From: Streptomyces roseoverticillatus
Lineage (GTDB): Bacteria; Actinomycetota; Actinomycetes; Streptomycetales; Streptomycetaceae
Direction: 5' to 3'
Assembly (NCBI RefSeq): GCF_000719265.1
Contig: NZ_JOFL01000012.1
Span: 99,179 to 163,178 of the forward strand
Length of the DNA: 64,000 nucleotides
The position numbers were made by a program, and so were the translations under genes. The notes beneath the pieces were generated by a model, which did not search any database, was not told the origin of the DNA, and saw only the letters and a list, made by a program, of their open reading frames with translations. Shown one piece after another: positions 27,468 through 35,905 of this stretch. Within the stretch, counting starts at the first letter, position 1. Every line of letters starts with the position of its first letter.

Positions 27468-27896
27468 ATGTCCGGCCCCTACGTCATCCGCGGTTCGGTC
27501 TCCCTGCCGGAGGCCGAGCTCCAGTGGCGTTTCTCGCGTTCCTCCGGCCCCGGCGGCCAGCACGTCAACACCAGTGACAGCCAGGTCGAGCTGCGGTTCG
27601 ACCTCGCGCGCACGGAAGCGCTGCCGGAGGTGTGGAAGGAGCGCGCCCTGGCGAAGCTCGCGGGCAGGCTCGTCGGCGGCGTCGTGACCGTACGGGCCTC
27701 CGAGCACCGCTCGCAGTGGCGCAACCGCGAGACCGCCGCCGTACGCCTCGCGTCGCTGCTCGCCGAGGCGACGGCGCCGCCGCCGAGGCCGCGCCGCGCC
27801 ACGAAGATCCCGCGCGGCATCAACGAGCGGCGGCTGCGGCAGAAGAAGCAGCGCGCCGAGACCAAGCGGGGGCGCACCGGCAAGGATTGGACGTAG
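27468..27896 (+). CDS. arfB: Alternative ribosome-rescue peptidyl-tRNA hydrolase ArfB
   Basis: 142 residues, a lone RF-1-like domain with the catalytic GGQ loop SSGPGGQHVNTSDSQVELRFD and a very basic C-terminal tail (KIPRGINERRLRQKKQRAETKRG) that in ArfB/YaeJ enters the empty mRNA channel. It frees ribosomes stalled at mRNA ends without stop codons by hydrolysing peptidyl-tRNA. Start at the ATG at 27468. Confidence 0.92.
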   Translation: MSGPYVIRGSVSLPEAELQWRFSRSSGPGGQHVNTSDSQVELRFDLARTEALPEVWKERALAKLAGRLVGGVVTVRASEHRSQWRNRETAAVRLASLLAEATAPPPRPRRATKIPRGINERRLRQKKQRAETKRGRTGKDWT

Positions 27897-27935
27897 GGCG
27901 CCCGCCCAGCGCGTTTGCCAGGAGCCGCCGGCCCT

Positions 27936-28496
27936 TCATCCCAGCTGCCGGTACTTCCCCTTGAAGTACATCAGCGGCCCGCTCTCCGTGCTCGGCGCCG
28001 TCGCCGTCAGCACCCTGCCGATCACCAGCGTGTGGTCCCCGGCCGTCACCCGCTGCTCCGTCCGGCACTCCAGCGCCGACAGCGCGCCCCGTACGACGGG
28101 CGCGCCGGTGGCCGTCCCCGGGGCGTGGGGGATGTCCTCGAAGAGGAGCCGGTCGCTGATCCTCCCCTTCATCGCGAAGCGCCCGGCGACGTGCCGCTGG
28201 CTTTCGGAGAGGACGGACACCGCCCACAGCGGCTGCCGCTCCAGAAGGTCGTCCATACGGGAATCGTTGCGAACGCTCACCATGACGAGGGGGGGTTCGA
28301 GCGATACCGAAAGGAAAGCGGTCGCCGTCATTCCGACGTCCTCGCCGCGCGGACCGTGTTCCGGGTCGTGCGCGGTCACCAGCACCACGCCGGCGGCGAG
28401 GCGGGCGAGGGCGGCACGGAACTCATCGGCGCTCACCCCTTCAGGATGGGGTATGGCGGTCTCGTAGGGCTGAGTCGTCTGCAACACGCTGTGCAC
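27936..28496 (-). CDS. Flavin reductase-like (FMN-binding split barrel) protein
   Basis: About 186 residues from a GTG. DIM6/NTAB domain with RAALARLAAGVVLVTAHD, GMTATAFLSVSLEPPLVMVSV and an HTLVIGRVL segment. These enzymes supply reduced FMN to two-component monooxygenases or act as oxidoreductases. No monooxygenase partner is adjacent. It is divergent from the diguanylate cyclase gene, and the Crp-like site at 28694 lies between. Confidence 0.83.
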   Translation of the reverse strand: MHSVLQTTQPYETAIPHPEGVSADEFRAALARLAAGVVLVTAHDPEHGPRGEDVGMTATAFLSVSLEPPLVMVSVRNDSRMDDLLERQPLWAVSVLSESQRHVAGRFAMKGRISDRLLFEDIPHAPGTATGAPVVRGALSALECRTEQRVTAGDHTLVIGRVLTATAPSTESGPLMYFKGKYRQLG

Positions 28497-28827
28497 GCTA
28501 GCCCGCCCACGGCACCCCCGCATCGGGCTGCAGGACCAGTCGGGTCCTAGGTCGAAAGGGTGCCGGAGCCCTTCCGGAAGTTGTTCATATGAGTTCGGGA
28601 AGGCGATCGGATGAGTGTCTGTACGGTTCCGGATTTGCGTTCACGAAGCATAGGAACTTCTTACGCCGCCAGTAGCGGGACCTCATCACGCATTGTGACA
28701 TGAGTCACAGAGGGGCGTAATTGTTGACCCTGTGTACCGAGTGGTCAGCTCGCTGTGATTCAGTGGCCGTGGTAAACGGACGACAAGAAGCCTGGAGTTG
28801 CTGTCGAGGTCTCGGGGGAGAGCGAAG
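28497..28827. other. Divergent promoter region between flavin reductase and cdgB-like genes
   Basis: 330 bases without a gene. It contains the Crp-like palindrome at 28694-28709 and a TTGACC at 28724-28729 with no good -10 at normal distance. AT content is higher than in flanking genes. No other structure seen. Confidence 0.5.
28694..28709. promoter_or_regulatory. Crp-like binding site upstream of the diguanylate cyclase gene
   Basis: TGTGACATGAGTCACA is a perfect 6-bp inverted repeat with the exact TGTGA-N6-TCACA arrangement of CRP sites and also fits the GTG-N6-GNCAC motif that I recall for S. coelicolor Crp. It is 118 bases from the cdgB-like start. Confidence 0.7.
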
Positions 28828-30588
28828 ATGGAGACCGAGTCGGAGCCGTATGTCCGCCTGGCCACGTTGCGCGGGCTGCATCAGGTGGTGGCCGATCTGA
28901 ACACGGCGCGAAGTCTCGCGGACACCTTGCAGACCGTCGCGGACGGCATCGTCACCGGGCTCGGGTACGAGCTCTCCGCCGTCAATCTCGTACGGCCCGA
29001 CGGTGATCTCGTCGTGGCCGCCGTCGCCGGCAGCGCCGGTGCCGAAGCGCTGATGGCCGGGCGGGTCGGCTCGCGCGTCTCGTGGGAGCGGCGGCTCGCC
29101 ATGGCCGACCAGTGGGGCGCGCTGCGCTTCATCCCGTACACGGAGGGCTGGGTCCTCGACAACGACGACGTGCCCCAGTGGCACACCGCCGGGCCCGCCC
29201 CCCGCTTTCCGGACGAGTGGCACCCCATGGACCGCCTCTTCGCGCCCATGTACACGGCGGGGGCGGCGGGCGGCGAGCTCCTCGGCGTCATCTCCGTCGA
29301 CAAGCCGCGCAACGGCCGCCGGCCCGGCGCCTGGGGCCGCGAGGCGCTGCAGATGTACGCCTTCCAGGCCGCCATCGCGATCAGCAACGCGCGCCTGCGG
29401 GCCAACATGCAGCGCGCCCTCGTCCGCCTGGAGCGCGAGCAGCAGGCCCTGCGGGCCAGTGAGGAAAGCTTCCGCCAGGCCTTCGAGTACGCGCCCAGCG
29501 GCATGGCCATCGCCGAGATGGGCGGCGACCAGCACGGCCGCCTGCACCGCACCAACGACGCCCTGTGCCGCCTCCTCGGCCGCTCCGCGTCCCAGATGCG
29601 CCGCTATTCGTTCTCCGACCTCGTCCACCCCGAGGACATCGGCACCCTCCTGCGCACCTCTGCCGAGGGCGGCCGGGCCGAGCTGCGGCTCGCGCGCCGC
29701 GACGGCACGTACGTGTGGGTGTCGCTGCGCAACTCGGTCGTGGCCGACGCCGCGGACGGGCCGCGCTTCCTGCTCACCCACGTCGAGGACATCGAGGAGC
29801 GCAAGCGGCACGAGCTGCAGCTGGCCCACCGCGCCAGCCACGACTCGCTCACCGGCCTGCCCAACAGCGCCGAGCTGCGCGCCCGGCTCAGCAGCCGGCT
29901 GTGCGGCCGGGCCCCGGGCAGCGAGCCGCACGCGGCCGCCGTGGCGGCCCCGTACGGCTGTCTCGACGGCTTCGCGGAGGTGGAGGGCGTCGAGGGACCG
30001 GCCGGCCCCGCCGCGTACGGGCAGGAGGGCTCCTACGCCCACGGCTTCGGCTCCGACTGCGGCCCGGACCACGCGCCGGACTGCGGGCCCGACTACGCCC
30101 CGGACGAGTTCGGCTGCGGCACGCACGACGGTGCCTACCCCGGGCATGTGCACGCCATAGCCCCGGCCGAGGACGTCCCCGACGACGGGACCAAGGGCCT
30201 GGCCGTCCTCTTCTGCGACCTCGACGGCTTCAAGGCCATCAACGACCGCTTCGGCCACCACACCGGCGACGCCGTCCTCATAGAGGTCGCCCGCCGCCTC
30301 AGCAACGGCGTCCGCGAGGGCGACACCGTCGCCCGGCTCGGCGGCGACGAGTTCGTCGTCCTCGCCGACGGCCTCACCCGGGCGGACGCGGAGGACCTCG
30401 CCGTCCGGCTGCGCAGCGCGATCCTCCCGCCGATCAGGGTTGACGGGCGGGCGGTCCGGGTAGGCGCGAGTTTCGGCATCGGCTGGGCGGGCTGCGGAAT
30501 GTCCGCCGACGAGGTGCTGCACTCCGCCGACCAGCGCATGTACGTCGAAAAGCGGTCGCGTGCCAAGGCCGGTCGACGGGCAGGCTGA
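28828..30588 (+). CDS. cdgB: GAF-PAS-GGDEF diguanylate cyclase, CdgB-like
   Basis: 586 residues; ATG preceded by GGGGGAG. Domains: GAF about 30-190, PAS/PAC about 212-330 (ending DIEERKRHEL), GGDEF about 335-580. The active-site GGDEF (505-509) and the inhibitory I-site RxxD (REGD, 496-499) are both intact, so it should make c-di-GMP and be feedback-inhibited. A low-complexity block (about 361-455) with repeated CGPDHAPD/CGPDYAPD units splits the GGDEF domain after its first helix. In S. coelicolor CdgB (SCO4281 by memory) affects sporulation and antibiotic production. Single gene. Confidence 0.9.
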   Translation: METESEPYVRLATLRGLHQVVADLNTARSLADTLQTVADGIVTGLGYELSAVNLVRPDGDLVVAAVAGSAGAEALMAGRVGSRVSWERRLAMADQWGALRFIPYTEGWVLDNDDVPQWHTAGPAPRFPDEWHPMDRLFAPMYTAGAAGGELLGVISVDKPRNGRRPGAWGREALQMYAFQAAIAISNARLRANMQRALVRLEREQQALRASEESFRQAFEYAPSGMAIAEMGGDQHGRLHRTNDALCRLLGRSASQMRRYSFSDLVHPEDIGTLLRTSAEGGRAELRLARRDGTYVWVSLRNSVVADAADGPRFLLTHVEDIEERKRHELQLAHRASHDSLTGLPNSAELRARLSSRLCGRAPGSEPHAAAVAAPYGCLDGFAEVEGVEGPAGPAAYGQEGSYAHGFGSDCGPDHAPDCGPDYAPDEFGCGTHDGAYPGHVHAIAPAEDVPDDGTKGLAVLFCDLDGFKAINDRFGHHTGDAVLIEVARRLSNGVREGDTVARLGGDEFVVLADGLTRADAEDLAVRLRSAILPPIRVDGRAVRVGASFGIGWAGCGMSADEVLHSADQRMYVEKRSRAKAGRRAG

Positions 30589-30729
30589 GGCCGGGCTGAG
30601 GCGGCCCACCGCGAGGTGTCGCCGCGTCGCGGTAGTCTTCGCCGAAACGCGGCACCGCCGCCTACCGTGAAATCGAACGCAAAGATTTGGCCAGTGGGCG
30701 ATGGGCCCATGGGTTGGGAGTGACAGGGG

Positions 30730-31671
30730 ATGACGGCCGGTAATAACGGCACGGGTACGCCGGAGAGCGAAGACCCGTTCGCGCACCTGTACCGCTCGGA
30801 GGGCGGCGGGTCCAACGAGAGCGCACCGGCCGCGCCGCAGCCGGGGGTTCCCCGCACTTCGTACAACCAGGTACGGACGGTCGGTTCGCGCCAGTACGGC
30901 CCACGCCAGCCGCAGCCGCCGCACGCCCAGCAGCCCGCGCCCCACTACGCGGCCCCGGAGACCCTGCCAGGCGGCGCCCCCCGCCAGCCGGCGACCCCGG
31001 GCCACGGTGGCGGCCACAGCGGCGGCTCCCGCCCGAAGCGGACCGGCCTGCTGGTCGCGGCGATAGCCGTGGTCGCGGTGGTGGCGGGCGGCATCACGGT
31101 GGCGATGCTGACCAACAGCGGCACGAGTGACGACCAGGGCAGCAACCAGGCGGCGTCCGGGGGCGAGCAGAAGGACCCCCAGGGCGAGGACAAGAAGAAG
31201 CCGTCCAAGGAGCCGGAGAAGAAGAACCAGCCGAGCAATCCGTCGGCGGCCGGCAACCTGAAGCGGGATGCGTCCACCCTGAAGCTGGTGGGTGGCGCGA
31301 CCACGGACACTGTGGTCAAGGGCACCAAGTCCGAAAACGGGGCCTACGCAGTGGTCACCAACCAGTCGGGCTCCGGTGTCGAGTGGGAGGTCGAGGTTCC
31401 GTCGACCGGTGCCTACCGGCTGTACGTCCATTACGGCGTGCCCGGTCAGGACGCCAACCTCGCGGTCGACGTCAACGGCAAGACCAACACTCTGCCGATG
31501 CGCATGAAGATCTGGGGGGACGTGAAGCCGGGTGAATGGCCCCCCAACTGGCAGCAGAGCTGGACCCGCGTCGACCTGAACCAGGGCAAGAACACCATCA
31601 AGATGTACTGCGGCAGCGGAAGCGGCTGCGATTCGCACCTCGACCAGCTGTGGCTCACCAACGGCGGCTGA
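30730..31671 (+). CDS. Membrane-anchored extracellular protein with CBM-like beta-sandwich
   Basis: 313 residues. An intrinsically disordered cytoplasmic part rich in Pro, Gln and Gly (1-103), one membrane helix (about 106-127, GLLVAAIAVVAVVAGGITVAML), a Lys/Glu/Pro-rich stalk, then a C-terminal domain (about 180-313) reading KLVGGATTDTVVKG, VEWEVEVPSTGAYRLYVHYG and NTIKMYCGSGSGCDSHLDQLWL, which resembles CBM35/CBM6 modules that bind sugars. A CXC-like pair of cysteines near the end may bridge. Probably a wall-polymer-binding type II membrane protein. Its 3' end overlaps the convergent aldolase gene by 17 bases. Confidence 0.75.
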   Translation: MTAGNNGTGTPESEDPFAHLYRSEGGGSNESAPAAPQPGVPRTSYNQVRTVGSRQYGPRQPQPPHAQQPAPHYAAPETLPGGAPRQPATPGHGGGHSGGSRPKRTGLLVAAIAVVAVVAGGITVAMLTNSGTSDDQGSNQAASGGEQKDPQGEDKKKPSKEPEKKNQPSNPSAAGNLKRDASTLKLVGGATTDTVVKGTKSENGAYAVVTNQSGSGVEWEVEVPSTGAYRLYVHYGVPGQDANLAVDVNGKTNTLPMRMKIWGDVKPGEWPPNWQQSWTRVDLNQGKNTIKMYCGSGSGCDSHLDQLWLTNGG

Positions 31672-32500
31672 CCGTCCGGAGGAACCCCGCCACCGTTTCC
31701 GTCATGGCGGCCCGCGCAGGGGCCAGATAGCTGCGCGGGTCCGTAGTGGAGGGATGGGCCTCCAGGAAGGCCCTTACCGTTCCTGTGAAGGCCTTGTTCA
31801 GGGCCGTGCCCACGTTGATTTTCGTCATTCCCGCCGCGACCGCGCGGCGGAGTTCCGCGTCCGGGACGCCTGACGAGCCGTGGAGGACCAGGGGGACTGG
31901 AACGGCGTTCCGGAGTTCCGTGATCAGGGCGTGGTCCAGGGTCGCCGTGCGGTTCGTCATCGCGTGGGTGCTGCCTACGGCCACCGCCAGGGCGTCGACG
32001 CCCGTGTCCGCCACGTAGGCCGCCGCCTCGGCCGGGTCGGTCCGTACGCCCGGCGTGTGCGCGTCGCCCGCCTTGCCGCCCACGCGGCCCAGTTCCGCCT
32101 CCACCCAGATGTCGCGCTCGTGGCCCCAACGAACCGCCTCCGCCGTCGCTTTGACGTTGTCTCCGTAAGAGAGCTTCGAGGCGTCGAACATGACCGAGGT
32201 GAAGCCGTGGGCGTGCGCCCGGCGCAGGAGCGCCTCGTCCTCCACGTGGTCCAGATGGAGGGACAGGCGCGCCGGCGAGGCGGTCGCGACCGCTGCTGCC
32301 GCCGCCGCGATGGGGCCCGGCTGCCCGCCGTGGAACTTCACGGCGTTCTCCGAGATCTGCAGCACGGCCGGCCTGCCCGCCGCCTCCGCGCCCGCGGCGA
32401 TGGCTTCCGCGTGTTCGACCGTGATGACGTTGAAGGCGCATACGGCTGCGCCTTCGGACCGGGCTTCCGTGATGAGGTCGGCGGTGCGTACGAGGGGCAT
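31655..32500 (-). CDS. Class II ketose-1,6-bisphosphate aldolase (GatY/KbaY-like)
   Basis: 281 residues. Zinc ligands are visible in LSLHLDHVED (HxDH), HAMTNRT and VLHGSSGVPD, and the catalytic region GMTKINVGTALN is present. It cleaves fructose- or tagatose-1,6-bisphosphate to two triose phosphates. The segment RWGHERDIWVEAELGRVGG is typical of the tagatose/ketose-bisphosphate branch rather than of the main glycolytic enzyme. ATG at 32500 chosen. Downstream of a PfkB kinase gene in the same direction (128-base gap), matching a kinase-then-aldolase sequence. Confidence 0.87.
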   Translation of the reverse strand: MPLVRTADLITEARSEGAAVCAFNVITVEHAEAIAAGAEAAGRPAVLQISENAVKFHGGQPGPIAAAAAAVATASPARLSLHLDHVEDEALLRRAHAHGFTSVMFDASKLSYGDNVKATAEAVRWGHERDIWVEAELGRVGGKAGDAHTPGVRTDPAEAAAYVADTGVDALAVAVGSTHAMTNRTATLDHALITELRNAVPVPLVLHGSSGVPDAELRRAVAAGMTKINVGTALNKAFTGTVRAFLEAHPSTTDPRSYLAPARAAMTETVAGFLRTVSRRW

Positions 32501-32628
32501 GTGCCTTGCCTTTCCGCTCGGTGGTCCCACGGCTTACGGGCGGTCAGGCACCGCCGGGCCGCGTCGTGGAGGCTTGTCGCCGCTGCGGCGGGCACGAGGG
32601 AGCGCGGCGCCCTCGACCGGGGGCGTCC

Positions 32629-33561
32629 TCACGCCGCCGTCACCTTCACCCGCGGCAGCACGTCCTCATACGTCTCGGCGTCGAACTCGCCCGCCGTGGG
32701 GGCCTTCACCGTGGCGGCGGCCAGGGCGACCGCCCGCGCCAGGCGGTCCGGCCAGGGCAGGCCGTCCAGCCATGCCGACAGGAGGCCGGCCGCGGCCGAG
32801 TCGCCCGCGCCCGTGGGGTTGCCGGTGAGGCGGTGGGGCGGGGTCGCGCGCCAGGTGCCGTCGGGGGTGACGGCGAGGACGCCCTCCGGGCCGAGGGTCG
32901 CGGCGATGGCGTGGGCGCCGCGGCGGCGGGCGTCGAGGGCCGCGCGCAGCGGCTCCGTGGAGCCGGTGAGCGCGGCGAGTTCGGCGGTGTTGGGGGTGAC
33001 CAGGTCGGGGCGGGCGGCGATGCCGCGGCGCAGCGGTTCGCCGCTGGTGTCCAGCAGGACGGGGACGCGGGCGGCGCGCGCCTGCCGTACGAGATGGGCG
33101 TACGCCCCCACCGGCACGCCCGGCGGGAGGCTGCCGCACAGGGCGACGGCGCGGGCCTCGCGCAGGAGGCGCGCGTAGGTGTCCGTGAAGGAGGCCCACT
33201 CCTCGGCGGTGACGTCGGGGCCTGCCTCGTTGAGCTGGGTGGTGTCGCCGGTGGAGGCGTCCACGACGGCGACGGTGCGGCGGGTGGTGCCGATGATGGG
33301 GACGAGGCGGTCGGTGATGCGCCCGCCGTCGCCGGGGGCGGTCTCCGCGAGGAGCCGGCGCAGGGTCTCGCCCGTCGTGCCGCCGGCGAAGCCCGTGACC
33401 ACGGTGGTGCGGCCGAGGGCGGCCAGGACGCGGGCCACGTTGACGCCCTTGCCGCCGGCCCGTTCGGCGGCGGTCGTGACGTGGTGCGACGCGTGCGGCT
33501 GCAGCCGCGGAACGCGATAGGTCAGATCGAGCGCTGCGTTGAGCGTGACCGTGAGGATCAC
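32629..33561 (-). CDS. PfkB-family 1-phosphofructokinase/tagatose-6-phosphate kinase
   Basis: 310 residues from a GTG preceded by AGGGAGGG. LacC/FruK-type signatures: VILTVTLNAALDLTY at the N-terminus, AGGKGVNVARVLAALG (PfkB signature 1), and TGNPTGAGDSAAAGLLSAWLDG (anion hole and catalytic Asp). It phosphorylates a hexose phosphate to the bisphosphate used by the adjacent aldolase. Whether the substrate is fructose-1-phosphate or tagatose-6-phosphate cannot be settled from sequence alone. Confidence 0.87.
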   Translation of the reverse strand: MILTVTLNAALDLTYRVPRLQPHASHHVTTAAERAGGKGVNVARVLAALGRTTVVTGFAGGTTGETLRRLLAETAPGDGGRITDRLVPIIGTTRRTVAVVDASTGDTTQLNEAGPDVTAEEWASFTDTYARLLREARAVALCGSLPPGVPVGAYAHLVRQARAARVPVLLDTSGEPLRRGIAARPDLVTPNTAELAALTGSTEPLRAALDARRRGAHAIAATLGPEGVLAVTPDGTWRATPPHRLTGNPTGAGDSAAAGLLSAWLDGLPWPDRLARAVALAAATVKAPTAGEFDAETYEDVLPRVKVTAA

Positions 33562-33620
33562 CGGCGTTTCCCTCCCTTGACCGAAGAACCGTGACCGTCG
33601 ACCGCGAGCGATCATGCCAA

Positions 33621-33663
33621 AACAGCGGCGGCAGGCCCAGACCTCGGGACTGCCGCCGCTGTT
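33621..33663 (-). terminator. Terminator after the nagK-nagA pair
   Basis: 14-bp stem AACAGCGGCGGCAG/CTGCCGCCGCTGTT with a 15-base loop, about 40 bases past the deacetylase stop. It separates this unit from the PfkB gene. Confidence 0.75.
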
Positions 33664-33701
33664 CCGGCCGGCGTGCGACCGCGCGTCAAGAGCGGGAGGA
33701 A

Positions 33702-34862
33702 TCAGCGCACTTCGGGCTTGACCACCCAGTCGCCCTTGCGCATGACGCCCACCAGGTCGTACGAGGCGTCGAGAATGACCAGATCCGCATCCTTGCCGGG
33801 CTCCAGGGAGCCGACCCGGTCGGCCACGCCCAGCAGGCGCGCGGGGGTCGCGGAGAGGGCCCGTACGGCGTCGCCCACCGGCAGCTCGTCGATCGTCACC
33901 GCGCGCTTGAACGCCGTGTCCAGCGTCAGCGTCGAGCCCGCGATCGAGCCCGCCGTCGGGCCGTCGGCGATGCGGGCGACGCCGTCCTTGACCTCGACGC
34001 TCATCGGGCCGAGCGGGTACATGCCGTCGCTCATGCCGGCCGCGCCCATGGCGTCGGTGATGAACGCGACGCGGTCCGCGCCCGCCCGGGCGAAGGCCAG
34101 CTCCAGGACGGCGGGGTGCAGGTGCGTGCCGTCGTTGATCAGCTCCACGGTGACCCGGTCGTCCTCCAGGAGGGCCGCGATCGGGCCGGGCGCGCGGTGC
34201 ATCAGCGACGGCATCGCGTTGAAGAGGTGCGTGGCGACCGTCGCGCCCGCCTCGATGGCGTCCAGGGTCGCCTCGTACGAGGAGTCCGTGTGGCCCACGG
34301 CCGCGATCACGCCGTGGTCGGCGAGGAGGCGGACCGACTCCAGGCCGCCCGCCAGCTCCGGGGCCAGCGTCATCATGCGGGCCGCACCGCGGGCCGCGTC
34401 GACGAGCTTGCGGACGTCCGCCGGGTGCGGGTCGCGCAGCAGCTCCGGCTGGTGGGCGCCGCAGCGGTGCGGGGAGATGAACGGGCCCTCGAAGTGGATG
34501 CCCGCCAGGTCGCCCTGCTCGGTCAGCTCGGACAGGGCGGCCGCCTGCCGGGCGAGGTCGTCCAGGTCGCCGGTGACGGTGGAGGCGACCATGGTCGTGG
34601 TGCCGTGCGCGCGGTGCGTGCGGATCGCCGTGAGGGCCTCTTCCGGGTCGCCCGCGGAGAAGGACGCGCCGCCGCCGCCGTGGACGTGCATGTCCACGAA
34701 GCCGGGGACGATCCAGTAGCCCTTTCCGGAGAGGTCGAGCGTCGCTTGCTCGGCGGACTCGTTCGCGGCGATCCGCCGGCCCTCGACCGTCACCCGCCCG
34801 TCCTCGACCACGCCGGTCGGCAGCACCACGCGGGCGCCGGCGAGAACCGTTCGTTCGACCAT
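33702..34862 (-). CDS. nagA: N-acetylglucosamine-6-phosphate deacetylase (or GalNAc-6-P deacetylase)
   Basis: 386 residues, standard length. Amidohydrolase fold with WIVPGFVDMHVHGGGG, HFEGPFISPHRCGAH (metal Glu), VGHTDSSYEATLDAIEAGATVATHLFNAMPSLMHR (metal histidines), and AFITDAMGAAGMSDG with the catalytic Asp. It removes acetate from GlcNAc-6-P or GalNAc-6-P. The ATG overlaps the TGA of the upstream ROK kinase gene by one base, so the two are translationally coupled. A DasR-like site precedes the kinase gene. Confidence 0.94.
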   Translation of the reverse strand: MVERTVLAGARVVLPTGVVEDGRVTVEGRRIAANESAEQATLDLSGKGYWIVPGFVDMHVHGGGGASFSAGDPEEALTAIRTHRAHGTTTMVASTVTGDLDDLARQAAALSELTEQGDLAGIHFEGPFISPHRCGAHQPELLRDPHPADVRKLVDAARGAARMMTLAPELAGGLESVRLLADHGVIAAVGHTDSSYEATLDAIEAGATVATHLFNAMPSLMHRAPGPIAALLEDDRVTVELINDGTHLHPAVLELAFARAGADRVAFITDAMGAAGMSDGMYPLGPMSVEVKDGVARIADGPTAGSIAGSTLTLDTAFKRAVTIDELPVGDAVRALSATPARLLGVADRVGSLEPGKDADLVILDASYDLVGVMRKGDWVVKPEVR

Positions 34863-35809
34863 CAGGCGGAAACCTCCGTGAGGTGGGTGGTGAGCAGGTC
34901 CCAGGCGAGCAGGCCCGCGCCCAGGCAGCCGGCGGCGTCGCCGAGGGCGGCCGGGATGACGCGGGGGAGCCGCTGGAACGTCATGCGGTCCGCGACGGCT
35001 GCGCGCAGCGGTGCGAAGAGGGTGTCGCCGGCCTCGGCTAGGCCCCCGCCGACGATCAGCGTGCGGGGGTCGAGGAGGGTGTGGGCGATGACGAGGCCGT
35101 CCGCGAGGGCGTCGACGGCCTCCTGCCAGACGGCCCGGGCGCGGGGGTCGCCCGCTTCGACGGCGCGGGCGCAGTCCGCGGCGTCGGCGTCCGGGGTGCC
35201 GGACGCCTCCGCCCAGGCGCGGCTGACCGCGGCGGCCGAGGCGACCGTCTCCAGGCAGCCGCGGCCGCCGCAGCCGCACGGCCTGCCCGCCGGGCCGGGG
35301 CGTACGGCGATGTGGCCGATCTCGCCCGCGCAGCCGTGGGCGCCGGCCTCGATGCGGCCGTCGATGCCGATGGCTCCGGCGATGCCGGTGCCGAGGGCGA
35401 CGAACAGGAAGCGGTCCGCGCCCTCGCCGGCGCCGAGGCGGCCCTCGGCGAGGCCGCCCGTGCGGACGTCGTGGCCGAGGGCCACGGGGGTGCCACCGAG
35501 GCGGCGGCTCAGCAGATCGCGCAGCGGGACGTCGCGCCAGCCGAGGTTGGCGGCGTAGACGGCGGTGCCGGCGGCTGCGTCCACGATGCCGGGCACGGCG
35601 AGGCCCGCGGCGGCCGCGGGCTCGCCGTAGGCGGCCTCGCCGGTGGCCGCGAGCTCGGCGGCGAACTCCAGGATCCCGGCGACCACGGCCTCCGGCCCCT
35701 GCTCGCGGCCCGTGGGGCGGCGGGCTTCGTGCAGCAGCTCGTGGTCCGGGCCGATCAGGGCGGCCTTGATGGCGGTGCCGCCGACGTCGAGCGCGATGAC
35801 GTGTCTCAC
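34862..35809 (-). CDS. nagK: ROK-family amino-sugar kinase (NagK-like)
   Basis: 315 residues. ATP-binding LDVGGTAIKAALI, sugar-binding LGHDVRTGG and GCAGEIGHIAV, and the ROK zinc-cysteine motif CGCGGRGCLE are all intact. ROK kinases phosphorylate N-acetylglucosamine, N-acetylgalactosamine, mannosamine or glucose; coupling to the deacetylase gene argues for an N-acetylhexosamine. First gene of the pair, directly behind the DasR-like operator. Confidence 0.9.
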   Translation of the reverse strand: MRHVIALDVGGTAIKAALIGPDHELLHEARRPTGREQGPEAVVAGILEFAAELAATGEAAYGEPAAAAGLAVPGIVDAAAGTAVYAANLGWRDVPLRDLLSRRLGGTPVALGHDVRTGGLAEGRLGAGEGADRFLFVALGTGIAGAIGIDGRIEAGAHGCAGEIGHIAVRPGPAGRPCGCGGRGCLETVASAAAVSRAWAEASGTPDADAADCARAVEAGDPRARAVWQEAVDALADGLVIAHTLLDPRTLIVGGGLAEAGDTLFAPLRAAVADRMTFQRLPRVIPAALGDAAGCLGAGLLAWDLLTTHLTEVSA

Positions 35810-35836
35810 GGGGACAGTGTCGCGTGTCCCCGGTCG

Positions 35837-35852
35837 AAAGGTCTAGTCCACT
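35837..35852. promoter_or_regulatory. DasR-like operator (dre) upstream of nagK-nagA
   Basis: AAAGGTCTAGTCCACT matches the dre consensus A(C/G)TGGTCTAGACCA(G/C)T at 13 of 16 positions including the whole GGTCTAG core. It lies 28 bases upstream of the kinase ATG, where a repressor would block the promoter. DasR repression of nagKA is known in S. coelicolor. Confidence 0.75.
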
Positions 35853-35905
35853 CACCCGTGGGTGGGTGTTTCCCGGCGGAAGCGGAGGCGCGCGCCCGGC
35901 CCGCG

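Noticed and set aside
28690..28715. Possible BldD site in the same promoter
   Set aside because: The repeat TGAC-N4-GTCA has one base too few between half-sites for the BldD consensus; it fits Crp instead.
28737..28760. AGTGGTCAGCTCGC upstream of the diguanylate cyclase looks like a half DasR site
   Set aside because: Only the AGTGGTC half matches; the other half lacks the CTAGACC core, so it is not supported.
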